A stretch of 64,000 nt of DNA from Formicarius rufipectus (lineage: Eukaryota > Chordata > Aves > Passeriformes > Formicariidae). The notes under the pieces were generated by a model, which saw only the letters and a list, made by a program, of their open reading frames with translations, had not been told where the DNA came from and searched no databases. The stretch spans positions 1,925,998 to 1,989,997 of the forward strand of contig VXAU01001099.1 of NCBI GenBank assembly GCA_013399695.1. Reading direction: 5' to 3'. Shown here piece after piece: positions 46,941 through 58,990 of this stretch. Made by a program: the position numbers and the translations under genes. Numbering within the stretch: position 1 is the first letter of the stretch; each line of letters opens with the position of its first letter.

Positions 46941-49539
46941 TTTTTATAAACTACTAAGTGCTGATGAACCACACTGATGAAAAACTCCTGTAGAAAAGCT
47001 AAGTGGTGTTGAATATTTGATTGTACTTGGTTTCGTTGAATTATGACTGATAACACAAATATTGACCAGCAAGCAACTGCAGTGGTCCAGTAGATAATAT
47101 GCAACTTTCACGTTTCCTGTTTGTCTACTTTTGCTTTTAAAGGGCTTCAACCTGACACAATTTTCTTCTGGCTTCTAACTTAATTTCATCCTGAGGTTGT
47201 CAGCTGAAGGTACACTGAGGCTCTTGTTGCTCCTAATAATGTCTGAAGGATTAGTAAAATTTAGCCCCAAAATACAAGCTACCTGTTAGTGTTTCTCAAT
47301 AGTAACCTACATATTTTCAGTAGTAAAGTACTTGGATGTTTTGTTGGGGACTTTTTCAGAAACCCAGGAAAAAAAATTCATGTGTGTTTCTTTAGTGTAA
47401 AATTTTTAATTTTATTTTTTGTTTACTTGCTGGATTACAGTGCTCATATCTTCATTCAGTTTGGTTTAAAATCCAGTCCTGTCTGTATTTCTTTGGAGTT
47501 GGTACCTCCTATCTCTTGACTGGGTGGTAGGTAGCTAACTTTAATTGATAGCTTTTGGACAAGATACAAGGACAATGAGGAAAAAAAGTCCAATAGCTTT
47601 GAATATACAAAGTCATAAACTTGACCAAAAAAAAGGAGACACTTGAAAGCTCAAATAAAAAGTAAGTGCCCAGAGTCCATCTGTTCTCAGTGGCAGGTAG
47701 ACATCTATCACTCATTTCTTTGAATATCAACTTTCCGTCTTAGAAATAAAGATTGTCCAAAGGTCAATCTGTCACAGAAAAGATGAACTTGCTTCCATAG
47801 TTATGCAGTGTGCTGCAAGAACTGAAGAGAGACATTTGATATAATACAAAGAGTGAACCAATAAAATACAAGGCTCTGTTAATGCTGGTTCAACCATCAG
47901 AAACAGAGAATTCCATAAATTGTGCTCATCTGTCTGTAGACTTGAAAGATGTGATTTAAAAATACTTCCTACCTATGGCTAACTGATGAAAATTACCAGG
48001 ATAAAGGACTGTCTCATTTCTTGTCTTTCAGAATGGACTATGCTTACAACAACAGGAATTTTTATCCCAATACCATTGTTTCTGTCTCTGTCATGGGGAA
48101 AAAAAAAAAAAGAAAATACATATACACACAATTTGTCCCCTAAAACATAAGAACATGATGTTTCTTCCCTAAGTCTATTGCTCGCCAATGTGCGAAGATA
48201 AAATTGTCTCCCCTAAAATGACTAGCCTAAGCAGAGGGAACTCAGGAAATGAATGACAGCTGAACAGCTAACTGCCTTGGCCTCCTCTCAGCTTTTGTTG
48301 TTATAGTTTAATTTCCTATTTTTGGAAATATTCAGAAGCTGAACTACTTTACTTCTATATTTCCCCATTAAAAAAATCTTATTTCCTTTGTAATTTCAGC
48401 CAGCTAGTGAACTTCATAACAAGACTACAAAATCCATAGAGAGTGATTAATCCTCAGCTGAGTTACAGACTTGAAGCCATTGCTAAATGGTAATTTTTTA
48501 ACCACTACTACCCAAGATTGGTATGCCACTGAACTAAGGTTCCTTTAAACGCTTAAAAAGAGATGATCACTGTCCCCAGGGGTTGGCAAACTAAACACTG
48601 ATTAAGTATGATCTTGAGCATTGTTGGCACTAAGGATACTTTTAAGGAAGAGAGATCTTTAATGTCACCTCTCACATTGTTACATGGTTTACTATGTGCC
48701 TCTTATTTCAAAATGTTGTGTAATTCTAAGTCATACACATTCTGCTTTCTTCTGTTTAGATTTGTGAATTTGTTTAGAGCCTGTACTAATTTTGTGGAAA
48801 GGACAAAAAGAATAGATATTTGGATTACTTGAAATCCTTCAGCTTGCATGTAATTTCTATTATATTTGCTACAGGTTTCAGAGAGATTCCCCCAGACAGT
48901 AATGTAGTATATGGATGCAAATGCATTTATATCTACATATATCTTTACCAGCTTACTTTTTGTTCACTAGGATTTCATTTAGGTCTTTGCAAAATTAAAT
49001 TTACAGGCTTTCTGCATGCATACCTTTTTCAGTGTTCCACAAGTGTGCATGGGCTAGAGCTGGGTGGCCCTTGAGGCACTGTGGGTGCTGGTGTTCATCA
49101 CCCCCTTCTCAAGGGCAGCCTGTGGAGCTGCTCCCAACATCACATCCCATGCTCCCACAGTTCTTGCTCTGCAAACCTCTCATCTTGATACCACAGCATT
49201 TCTGACACACTGAATACTTGGGCTCACACCCATATCTGCCTGTAGGTCACCTTCCTTCTCCTCCTTTCCCATGGGGGAGAACTGGAACCAAATTAAGTTG
49301 AGCATTAGCCAGCAAACAGACGAACTTTCTGTTCTGACATTGAGATGTGCTATTTCTTTAGCCTTCTTGCTTTAAGCTGGGAACATTTTATGAAATAGTC
49401 ATATTTTTCTTTAGAGCCTCTTTTGTTTACTTTTCACTCTCAAGCCAGTGTAATAAGCAGCTGAATTTATATCCACCACAATTTCCCTACCTCAACAGAA
49501 CAGATGCACTTGGAGCAGAGTGCAGCAAAGAAAAACTTT
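46941..49539. other. unassigned sequence
   Basis: No gene was recognised. An A-run lies at about 48098-48111. The 48220-48420 segment has a conserved-noncoding look (GAATGACAGCTGAACAGCTA) but few definite motifs. The 49030-49270 part is GC-richer and unassigned. Confidence 0.4.
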
Positions 49540-49800
49540 TAGCTTTATTATTTAACAAAGCAAAGCTAATCTCTTGATTAAAACATCCCTGCAATAATAA
49601 TTAATTTTGTTCATAGCTTTTCCCCCAAGGCCTGACTGCTTTCTCTGTTCTTCTTTCCCCTGTTGTCTTGTAGCTATGGCCACGAGGCACCTCGTGGTGC
49701 AGCTGTGGCACAGGCGACATGACTGCTCTTACAGTTCCATTACCATGAGGCAGCTGCCGGTTCCAATTAACCTCTGAGAGATAAGGATTCAAACTAGAAC
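49540..49800. promoter_or_regulatory. candidate conserved noncoding element with palindrome
   Basis: AATAATAATTAATTTTG and TTGATTAAAACATCC flank a GC-richer core. CCACGAGG (49680-49687) and CCTCGTGG (49690-49697) are perfect 8-bp inverted arms around CA, with CACGAGG close to a bHLH/HES-type CACGNG site on both strands. GCAGCTGTGGCAC and GGCAGCTGCC add two CAGCTG E-boxes, and CCAATTAACC ends the block. It has no ORF. Motifs are seen; regulatory function is inferred. Confidence 0.4.
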
Positions 49801-51234
49801 AAGTTGACAGATATTTGGTAATGGGAGGGTGATGATGATTTTAGTTTATATATTGTTATTTTATGACCCAGCATATATTACTGGCTGAATGATCTGGCTC
49901 ACAAAGGCTATCCATGAGGATACACCCTCCGGGTGTGCCTACTGCAGGGGCTCGCTGTGGTGTAGGATAAGAGCAAGAGAGACAAGAGCCTCCACTGGTC
50001 CTCTACCTCCATTGGAGTAGCCATGAAGGTCTTGAAGGCACTGTGTGTGCAAGAATGGGTTATGCCAAGTGGTCTTGGGAAGAAGGACAATGCTATCATC
50101 ACATGGTTGGTGGTTAGATGTTGCTGAGAGTCTCCAGTCAGCTGGAAACTTCTTGGAACTGGTTATGGTCTTCTGTGCTCTTCTGTTGTTCTTAAAAATT
50201 CTCTTCCTCTCTTAAGAACTGTGTTATTAGAGAAAAACATAATTTCCTGGAACAGGGTACAAATGCAAATATTCATAGTGGTAGGTCCCAGCTATTCTAG
50301 CATGGGAGAGTGGACACACTTCTTCCACAAAGGTTAATGAACCAGCCAGAGTCAATGATATTTAAGACTTGATTTCAGTAAGCAAAGAAAGTACTATTTT
50401 TGAAAGAAAGTATAATGAGAAATTTTTTCTGCGTTAGGAAATCCTGACTTGTTCCAGTTAAAATCAGTTAAAACTGAAAAAGACAAACAGTTCTGTCACT
50501 GAAATTTGCTTGTACTTGAAAACAAACTTTATTAAATTAAGGGAGATGTTAATGAAATCCAAAGAACTAAAAAGACCAGAAGTTTGAACACAAAAACTAT
50601 TTGTCAGTGATGTAAACCTGGAGCTTCTGTTTGCAGAAAAGGAAAAAGAAAAATATAGACAAGGGCTCCAGGTGCAACCAGAAATGCAACAGAATAAACA
50701 GAAAGCCTGAGAGTAATTTTACTGAAAGAAATCTAGGTCTTGTAGTTCAGAAGGTGTAGGAATAAATTGAGAGCTTCTAATAATCAGCTGAGTTTGACAT
50801 GCAAATGAAAAAAATGATTTTTTTCAGCCACACAAATGTGAAGACTAAGGAAAGAAGAGGGACTTAGGGAAGAAATATGTGAAGCTGGGTATTCTTTCCC
50901 AACCCAGTCACAGCCCTCCCATTCTTCACATGCATTACACTGCAGTTTTTCTGAAATTCCTGCTACCAAAATGTTTCAGCACAGAAAAAGGAGAGGAAAG
51001 AAGCCTGAATTATAAGAAAAGATTACCTACCAAACTGGGCTTTCTCAGCGTCCCCCCATCTTTAAATTTCTCTCCATAAATGTGAGTACCTACATACCAG
51101 GGAAAGAAGGCGTAATTGAAGCTAAAGGAAAATACTAACTGGGAGTGAATGAGTCAAAAAATGGACAAAGATAAATGTAGACTGAAAATAAGAAGGTGAC
51201 TATCACAGCAGTGACAGTCCTACAGCTTCTCTCC
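49801..51234. other. unassigned AT-rich sequence
   Basis: No gene or named repeat was recognised. ORFs are 66 codons or fewer. The 50380-50780 part is A-rich on the plus strand and could be decayed retroelement sequence. Confidence 0.45.
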
Positions 51235-51500
51235 TATTTGTATTAAAGCCTGCCTAACTTGAGCTGGAAATGCAGTTTTTAAAGCAGATTACACGGTGTG
51301 ATTGTTAACCACAGCAAGGCACAGACTTGTGACCCAGCTCCTTCCACAGTCGTGCAGCAGAGCCTTATCCAGCAGTAAAATTGCAAGCCCCTAATGTTGA
51401 TTTTTGACTAACTGATAATCAAAATGAAACTGGCAAATGAGCTGATTGATGTCTGACCTGGACCCAAATACTTCAATAAAGTGAGCTAAGCTTCTTAAAG
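51235..51500. promoter_or_regulatory. candidate conserved noncoding element
   Basis: Unique, ORF-free block with GCAGATTACACGGTGTGATT, GTTAACCACAGCAAGG (RUNX-like AACCACAG), CTAATGTTGATTTTTGAC, CTGATAATCAAAATG and a PBX-HOX-type TGATTGAT at 51443-51450 followed by GTCTGACCTGG. The motif spacing and absence of low complexity resemble vertebrate enhancers. Conservation is not tested. Confidence 0.38.
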
Positions 51501-54500
51501 TTGACATAGATATTATAGGAGGATGTTTGGTTCTTGTTGCAGTTTACTCTGCAGAACATGAAAAGGAAACAGTTTTGAGCTGCTCTATCACCAGTTTTAC
51601 CTCTTGTTTCACCTTCCAGCAAGTCTGTGGCTATCTGCCCCTAAGTTACACATTCCTTACTCAGTTTTCTCTTTGCTTTAAAAAGCCATGATTTCCCTTA
51701 TTATATTGAATAACTGGACTTGCCATTTTGTCTTTATACTTTTGTCTATTTAGAAAAAATACAGCAAACTTCCATCTGCAAACAAAAAGTTTTAAGAGAA
51801 TTTGTCATCCTCTTCATGTAAAAGCATACACTTCACGTGTTCAAAAACATTTCAGTACATCCTCTGGACCATAAAAATTATATATGATAATGAATTATTA
51901 TTTTCTTTCATCTTTCTATACTTGTTTTTACTTCAGTGTCAGCTGTTTTTGTTTAAAAAAAAACTCAGACCAAGTGGTTTCAGGTTGAGTCATACGTTCT
52001 TCTTACAGCGGGAAATCAGAATTATGCCATTGCATATACAGCATTTGGACTTCTGGCCTCTGCTTTTGAGACATTTCTTCTGTCTGCTATGTAATGCTAC
52101 CATGGTAATACCTAGATAAATCCAAAATCTCATGGAAATCTGCTATCACTAGTGCAAAATGTTATCCTTCCCAGTTTTCAGTGGTGAGAGTTACTGTGTA
52201 TTGTTAACTAGACTTTTTTTTTAAATTGTGCTCTTGGGGCACAAAGCCATCTACTGAAATAAGACAGTAATGTAACCTTCATAGACACCAGTTTCCTTAT
52301 TCCATTGAGTTTCTGTGTTCTGGCACCCCTGCTTCAGGCAGGACCCCTTTGTGTTTCACCAAACAGAATTTGCTTTGTATACATTAGCAAGTGACGCTGC
52401 TGAGATAGTTAGAAACAGGTAGTCCAATAACAGTCCTTAAAGCTTCTAGTGTCCAGTGCATAGCAGTCCTATTTGATCTCTACATGTGGTTTTCTTTCTA
52501 TATGAATTTAAAAAAATTTCCACTTTAAAGCTATGCCTTATGCTCCTATAGTTTTATAATATTTTATATAAAGGAAACAATAATCCCTGTCTGGAGGTAG
52601 TTTGTTAACAGGATCTATGAAAGTGAGATATCATTCAGGTCTGCTGAAAACAATTGTTGGAATTAAGGAAATGACAAAACGGGAATTTGTTAATTCTGTA
52701 GCTTAATTATGTTCAAGTAGTCTCTATAGACACAAAGAAACTGCTTGAGTGCACAGGCCCAGATTTCATTTTTATAAACCAAGTCATGATTCAACAAAGC
52801 ACAAACCCTGTGCACTGGTTCAGTCTTCAGTTCTTTGCTTCTAACCCCACAAGGCATTTCCTCCTGCAGTCTCTGATCACCTCTTCTGGGCCAAAACTGA
52901 AGGTCTGGTTATTTTCTCATCCTCCTTGGTCAGTTTTGATATCAATAGATTACATATTTCTGTCCTTTTTCCTGCTTTATAGGTTCATTCCTCTTATGAA
53001 TCGGTTCACCTGATGAGCCTATGTACAATATCTTACTAGCCACACTTAGATTTCTGCCAGAGACCTAGTATCAATTGCACAATACATGAATGCATGAGGA
53101 CCAGAGGGAAATTATGTTTAGTTGACCACAGTCTATCAGATCTGAACAGTTAGCTGGGATTTTATTCACCAGAAAATGTTGAAGTTGTACAAAAAGTTTC
53201 TGAAGTTCCAGAGGGATAAAAAATTTCTATTAAAAAAGCAGATAAGGACAGAAGAAACTGATTGTCTAAACACAGCAAAGAAATTTGATGAATAACACAG
53301 CTTGGAAGTACTTGATTTTATAATTCTCATTTTACTGGCAGTTAAAATGAGTTACTGAAGTTAGAACAACCACAGCCCCTCAGTCAAGCTCTGGGCTAAC
53401 TTTAGTTACAGGACTCTGCTTTTAATCATGATCAACTTGTTAGTCATCATCATATAGTGCAGACCAATTTCCAGTTCTGGAAGATCACTGTAGTCAGTTC
53501 ATAAATATCTCCATTTGTCAGAGAAACTGAGTATCAGATAATATCTGAAGTGGTGAAGACTACAAAATTAACATCTTCATCACTTCTGACAGCATCTGGC
53601 ATTTAGTAACTATATACTTTTTAAATGTAGGGACTATCAGCAGGAAAAATGCTTCAAGTGGACATAATTTTAGTGCTCTATTTTGTACTGAAACATAACT
53701 TCAGTACAAAGCATGACTACTGCTAGCAATTTTGTATATAACTATAAATTTAAGAAGGGTGTTGAAACAGATAATTTACAAGAATGATGTTACAAAGAAA
53801 TTAATGTCAAGATTTTTTAACTGACAACATGAGAATTATTTCAATTATGTGTCATTTGTTAGGCTTTAGAAATGACTGATTTTGTCCAGTTTTGATGAAA
53901 TTAAGTAAGTCAGCTTCTGTTTCACATGTAATGTTTCCTTTGCTTATCCAATTGCTAATGCTTTTGGTGGGGACCTTTCCAGACCCAATGGAAAGATGTT
54001 TTCAAGTAGCTGAGGGCTGCCTTACCCAGAGATTGATTGAGATAATGATTTTTTTAAATGTGCCTTTGTACATGTTTTTTTTCACAACAAATATTTCTCT
54101 TCCCATCAGGCTGTATGCATATGTTGTATGTCTTGTTTTCTAAGTCGTCCTTATCTCAACTATTCTGTTCTCCTTGCCTGTTTGGCTTCCTCTGGCTGTT
54201 GTCCTGGGACACTGCAAATCAAAGATGTTTTCCCTTGAGTCTGATATTCCAGTTTCCACATCTTCCAGTAAAGAGAAACCAAGCTTGATGGCAGTATTGT
54301 GTAATCTACTGCATGCCAGGAATATCTTACATACAGTTCTTTAGATGGACAATCTGGTAATGCATGTCACCACAATGTATTTTAAAGGTGATTAATGGTC
54401 TTTTAAATGATTCCTCAGGTGAGCTGTAGATCTTCATTATCTTCTCCAAGGGCATTGCATTGGATTTATTTGGAGAAAATGAAATTAGGGTCATGAACCT

Positions 54501-54639
54501 TTCTTGAAAAGCTAATTTATATCTTCTGAAATATTGAAAAGCACTATACTCTAATGATGTGATATGGTTGTTGATATTATAAAGATAACTGTCAATAACA
54601 TCCAGAAGATAACAGTTATTTCTTATTTAACAACTTGGG
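51501..54639. other. unassigned AT-rich sequence
   Basis: About 3.1 kb with no recognisable gene or transposon. ORFs are at most 105 codons and have no motif. Short A- and T-runs only. Confidence 0.45.
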
Positions 54640-54890
54640 AAGTTGCTGCTGTCTTTAAAGCTATTTTTAATAGCTGCCATTCCTACTTCAGTTTCATCTG
54701 GATACACTCAAATTTTATCTGACTAACCAATAATTAGCTGCTGTCAATCCAATCAGTGCAAGATTGGTTAAGCTATTTTTTTCTAAAAGGCAAAAGTTGT
54801 CACAACACTGCTTGACAATATTATGTCATGATGACGTTAGGTACTTTGCCACCTCACCCACTGCATAATGGTTAATTTGAGCAATTTTAA
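54640..54890. promoter_or_regulatory. candidate conserved noncoding element
   Basis: Contains the inverted repeat AGCTATT/AATAGCT (54659-54675), TAATTAG (54731-54737), the PREP/PBX-like CTGTCAATC (54741-54749) running into CCAATCA (54749-54755), a reverse CCAAT (GATTGG, 54762-54767), and GATGACGTTAGG (CRE-like TGACGT near 54831-54836). It is unique and ORF-free. The density of recognisable sites within 200 bp exceeds the flanks. Function is inferred. Confidence 0.42.
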
Positions 54891-55599
54891 ATGAATGATA
54901 AGATTTAGGATCTTGATGAGCCAGAAATTGCTTGAAGAAGTACTGCAACATAGAATATTTGTATGTAGTTTATTTGGATGAAGAACATCACAAGGGAAAA
55001 AAAAAAATCTGTCATTTGGTATTGATACATAAACCCTTCCAAGTAAAACACAACATCTAGATCTGAAAATAGAGGCTCTGGCCTATTTTGCTGGCTCCTC
55101 ATTAGCTGACTGGGAGTTTATGCAGCAAGGAATCTAAGTGTTTGCTTTTGTGATGCTCTATGTGTGGCCGTATATTTAATTCTGTCAGGGGTGTATGGAA
55201 AGCTTTGCATAGCAGATGCCTTGTACCTCCATGATGTTTGGAAAGTGGGTGGTTTGTCTGGAAGTACAATTCTTTCCTTAAAATTTTCTGCTGATCTTCA
55301 GTTTCTCCATGGTTTCCTGTTCTACAACTATTTAAACACCTTCAAAAAAACTTCTAGCTTTAAGTGGTCTTTAGTGGTCTTAAACATCCTCTTTAGTGCA
55401 AGGAGTCTTTGCTTTTTGAATTGCAATCTTTTTAATACCCAATAAATACGTTTTAATATGTAACTGAGATTAAAGAGGGCTCTGGCTGTGGACTGCTGAT
55501 TAAATTGACATGTTCTAGAATTTCTGTGCATCACCACGCAACAGCATACCTCCAGGCACAAGGCAGCTTCTTGGGAAAAGTGGGTGTTTTGTGACACTC
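54891..55599. other. unassigned sequence
   Basis: No gene was recognised. ORFs are 106 codons or fewer on both strands and lack motifs. Confidence 0.4.
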
Positions 55600-55690
55600 C
55601 AGTGATCTTACTCAAACTGTGGCCTAGTCTCTGGTGATCCACAAGCACTCATGGAAGTCACTTGTGCACCCAGGTTTAACCATGTTGCCT
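55600..55690 (+). mobile_element. possible hAT (Charlie-like) transposon terminus
   Basis: CAGTGATCTTACTCAAACTG, then TGGCCTAG and CTGGTGATCCACAAGCACTC, resembles the terminal part of Charlie-type hAT elements (cagtggttctcaaactgtggtcc...ctggtggtccac...). Those nonautonomous elements have short terminal inverted repeats and 8-bp target duplications. I could not find the opposite terminus within 400 bp, nor a clear duplication, so the call is tentative. Confidence 0.28.
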
Positions 55691-58600
55691 GTCACAAGCA
55701 TGCCGTGCACAGAATGTCTTTCCTTCACAGACTGGCAGCTCAGGCTGTGCTCTATAATGGGACTGTCAGCCCTATAATAAGCGTCATCACACCAGTGTTT
55801 TGGGCGAGGGGATCCATTGTGTGAGCACAATGTCTGCTTGAGGTAAAATGTTCTCAGTGCAATGGCTGTCAGAAGAATAACTGTTATCTCCCAGATTCTG
55901 GCAAGCACTTAAAGGTCAGTTTTTAGGTTTTCAGGTCCACAATGGTATCTTGCTAAGCACAGGCTGTCCGTAGCACGTGTAATTCTTTCAGCCAGCTCTC
56001 TCTGAAGATGGCTTATTGCTCTTCACACATGTAGGATAAATCTACACCCTCACTCCTGCACAACAGCTTTCACAGATTCTTCAGGGTTTCATCAGGCCCC
56101 CTTCCTTTAGGGCACATATCTTCTGTGCAATCCCTTATGAAGAGAACCTGAGAAGAGGGAGGCAGCATGGACTGTGAACAAGCTGGGGCCAGGTAGAATT
56201 ATCTTCCTTTTGTATGTGTATTTCTATTTGGTTATCAAGTCCTCCAAAATATTAATATGAACTAATCCTTTCATATTTCACATTTCTTTTAGAACCAAAT
56301 ACAATCTGTTATCCCCAGTGACATCATTTGCTAATTAAGAAGGCCAGATAGAGTACTACAGTATATATTTTCCAACAGCCCTTGCAGAGGGAGTTACTGT
56401 GGTGAGACTCAGTGTATTGATACAGGCATTTTGTGTATCACTGCAAAATAATGGTAGTAGAACAAGTGCTGAGCAGCTCCCCTGTATGTTGCTGGGGAGG
56501 TAGTTTCCTGTGATTTAAAGCTCTAGAAGAACTGTACAGCATTTTGCCAAGCAGCTCAGCAGCAATGGTTAAAACACCCTTCAACTGCACTATCACTTTC
56601 CTTTTTAAAAGTCAAAATAGGTCAGCAAAGGTGACAGAAAGTTCTTTCTTCCATTTGCCTTCATTAAGTTTTGCTTAAAAAAGAAGAGAGGAGGGATTGA
56701 GGCATGCAGCAATTGCTTCAATAACCTTGCAGCAAGCTGCCAGAAAGTTTCCCAAGGCTCTCATGCAATTGAACCCGGTGAAAGCAACCTACTCCCCTAC
56801 TCCTGCCCACAGTCCTCCTTAAGAAAGTTTCTGGAGGTTAGGGTTTTTTCCTGAACACTTAATTGCATAGGTCTCCCAGCAAACTGGTGCCAGCCTGAGA
56901 GAATCAGAGCTGACATTTCTAGTGGGAAGGGGAAAAGCTGAGCTGAAGGGAGGATGCTCAGTGGTGTGCAGGAGAGTGGGGACCAGCAGTCTCTGGTTTC
57001 CGCTGCTGGCCAGGGTACAGAAGTCACCAGTTATGATTGGGTTACAGCTCATGACTATTTAGACTTGGACATGGACTTGAAGCCACTTCATGTCAGTACA
57101 AAGGGAGGAATGAAACACTGTCTCTCCAGTGCCAGGGGGGAGAGATTTGTAGGTTGGTATGTGACCTTCACTGCTGGCCCATGCAGGTGCTGTTCAAAGG
57201 CTCTCCCCATTCAGCTCTTGATACTGATACTAGATTAAAAAGAGCGAATGAAAAAAGTCCTTGTTAAAAACGTTCCTCTCTGTTTTTTCCCTTTATCTCT
57301 GTGAACAAGTTGTCTTTTGATTTGCTTGGGTTTGTGGGTTTAGGAGGCTGTTTTCCTTTCAAGGACTTACTCCCGTACTATGTATTTTTTCCTTTAGTGA
57401 ATAATATTTAACTTAGAGAAAGAATACTTGTCTTGAGGCAATTCTTGGATATTTTTTAAAAAAAGTTTTTAGTTTGTGCCCATGCTGTTTGGTCACACCA
57501 GCTTTTTACACTTTAAACTGTAACTACTTAATTTATACCTGTATTTCAGTGAGTGTGTTAAAAGAGTCAAATCAAAGAAAAGAGAAGCATGCAAAGCCAG
57601 AAATTTGCACCAGCAGGACATGAAAATAACAGGCAATAATAATCTTACTGCCTACTGATTAGGGAAGGGACCAGCACCCTCTCTGGTCTGTGGCAATGTT
57701 TGCTGAGTGTCAGCTGTATTCCCAAATAGCCCACTATTCTGTGCACTCAGGTAATTCACTGTATTTAAGATGACTTCACAGATGACAGCTTTGAAAACCG
57801 TTTAGTGAATGTGCTGCAGTGTCTGTAGAGGAAAGTGGAACAGATCAGCCTTCCTCACCCTGCAAAGCAGACGACCTCTATCAGCAAAGACTCTGCTTAG
57901 CACAGACGTTAAGGACTAACTTTTGTACTAGAGAGATCTTGGGGTTTCTGAGGAGCTGACCTGTGCAACAGAGCAAAGTTTATGTCTTTTGCTAGTAAGT
58001 GCTTAGGTCAAATTTCTTCTCAGCTTCACTTTGGAGGGCTGCAAACTATGATGCTGTCTTTTAAAGACGGTCTTTTCCTGTATGCATTCTAAAAGGACCA
58101 AATATGTAGAACTGAATTGCTCCCTCTGCTTCCAAATTCCCTCCCTGGAATGCTGCACAACAGAGCAAGCCTGCCCAGCCTTTGCAGCAATTTTTTCTTA
58201 ACCCTCATAGGGTTTTCCTATTGAAGTGGTTGGTATAATTAAAAAGCAACTCAACTGTTGCTGCGTTTCTTTGTTTTATATTTACTGGAAAAAACCACTG
58301 GGCTGTTGATCTCTGAGTTTTATGTTATTATTTAATTACATTGAGGGAAGATCCTGCATTTTGGATAATTTGTTTTGAGTGCTACATTTTCCATGGCTTC
58401 ATTTGGTTCTAGTATTAATCCCTTTCCTTCACAGAAGTTTGCATATTGTTTTGGATTATTTATATATCATTGTGCTTCCAAATCCATTATTAATCACACA
58501 GGTATTGAAATACATTTCACAGATAATACTGGACATACTGCTGTATTGTTTGCTCCCATAATAGTCATGCTTTCACTCGGCAGGTTTCTCATACATCAAA

Positions 58601-58934
58601 TTATCATTAGATAAGAAAAAATGCTACAGTGAAGATTTGCCAACAACTTAATGCTGAACGCTCAAGCAAAATCCTGACATTCCCAATTCCAGGTGATGAC
58701 TCCTGGGGACAATAAATGAGCAGATGCTCTAGTTAGATGAGAGCATATCACCTTCAGGGATGTGAACAGCGCAAGATTCTGCTCAGTGGACCTACGGAAA
58801 ACCTCTTGCTCATTTTTTTCTCCGGCAGCAGTCCAGATGACTAGACAAGAGAGATTTCTTTCATGGTTGTATTTTGGCTAGTATAAAAAGGCACCATATT
58901 TTAGTTTCGAGAGTGTCCTGCAACTATCAGTGAA
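55691..58934. other. unassigned sequence
   Basis: No gene was recognised. The 55691-55910 part may be the interior of the possible hAT element. The 56800-57240 part is GC-richer, with ORFs up to 94 codons on both strands and no motifs. The 57580-58270 part is unique with scattered homeodomain-like cores. Confidence 0.4.
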
Positions 58935-58990
58935 TGGAAGCCTATGAACATAGGGCTAGAAAGGACCATCAGGGTCATAGTATCCAGTTT
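58935..58990 (-). mobile_element. possible ancient CR1 3'-tail fragment
   Basis: GAACATAGGGCTAGAAAGGA, then CCATCAGGGTCATAGTATCC, resembles the reverse complement of archaic reptilian/avian CR1 3' ends (catagggctggaagggacct...ggtcatctagtcc). Only about 50 bp matches, and the following sequence is not recognisable. Confidence 0.35.
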
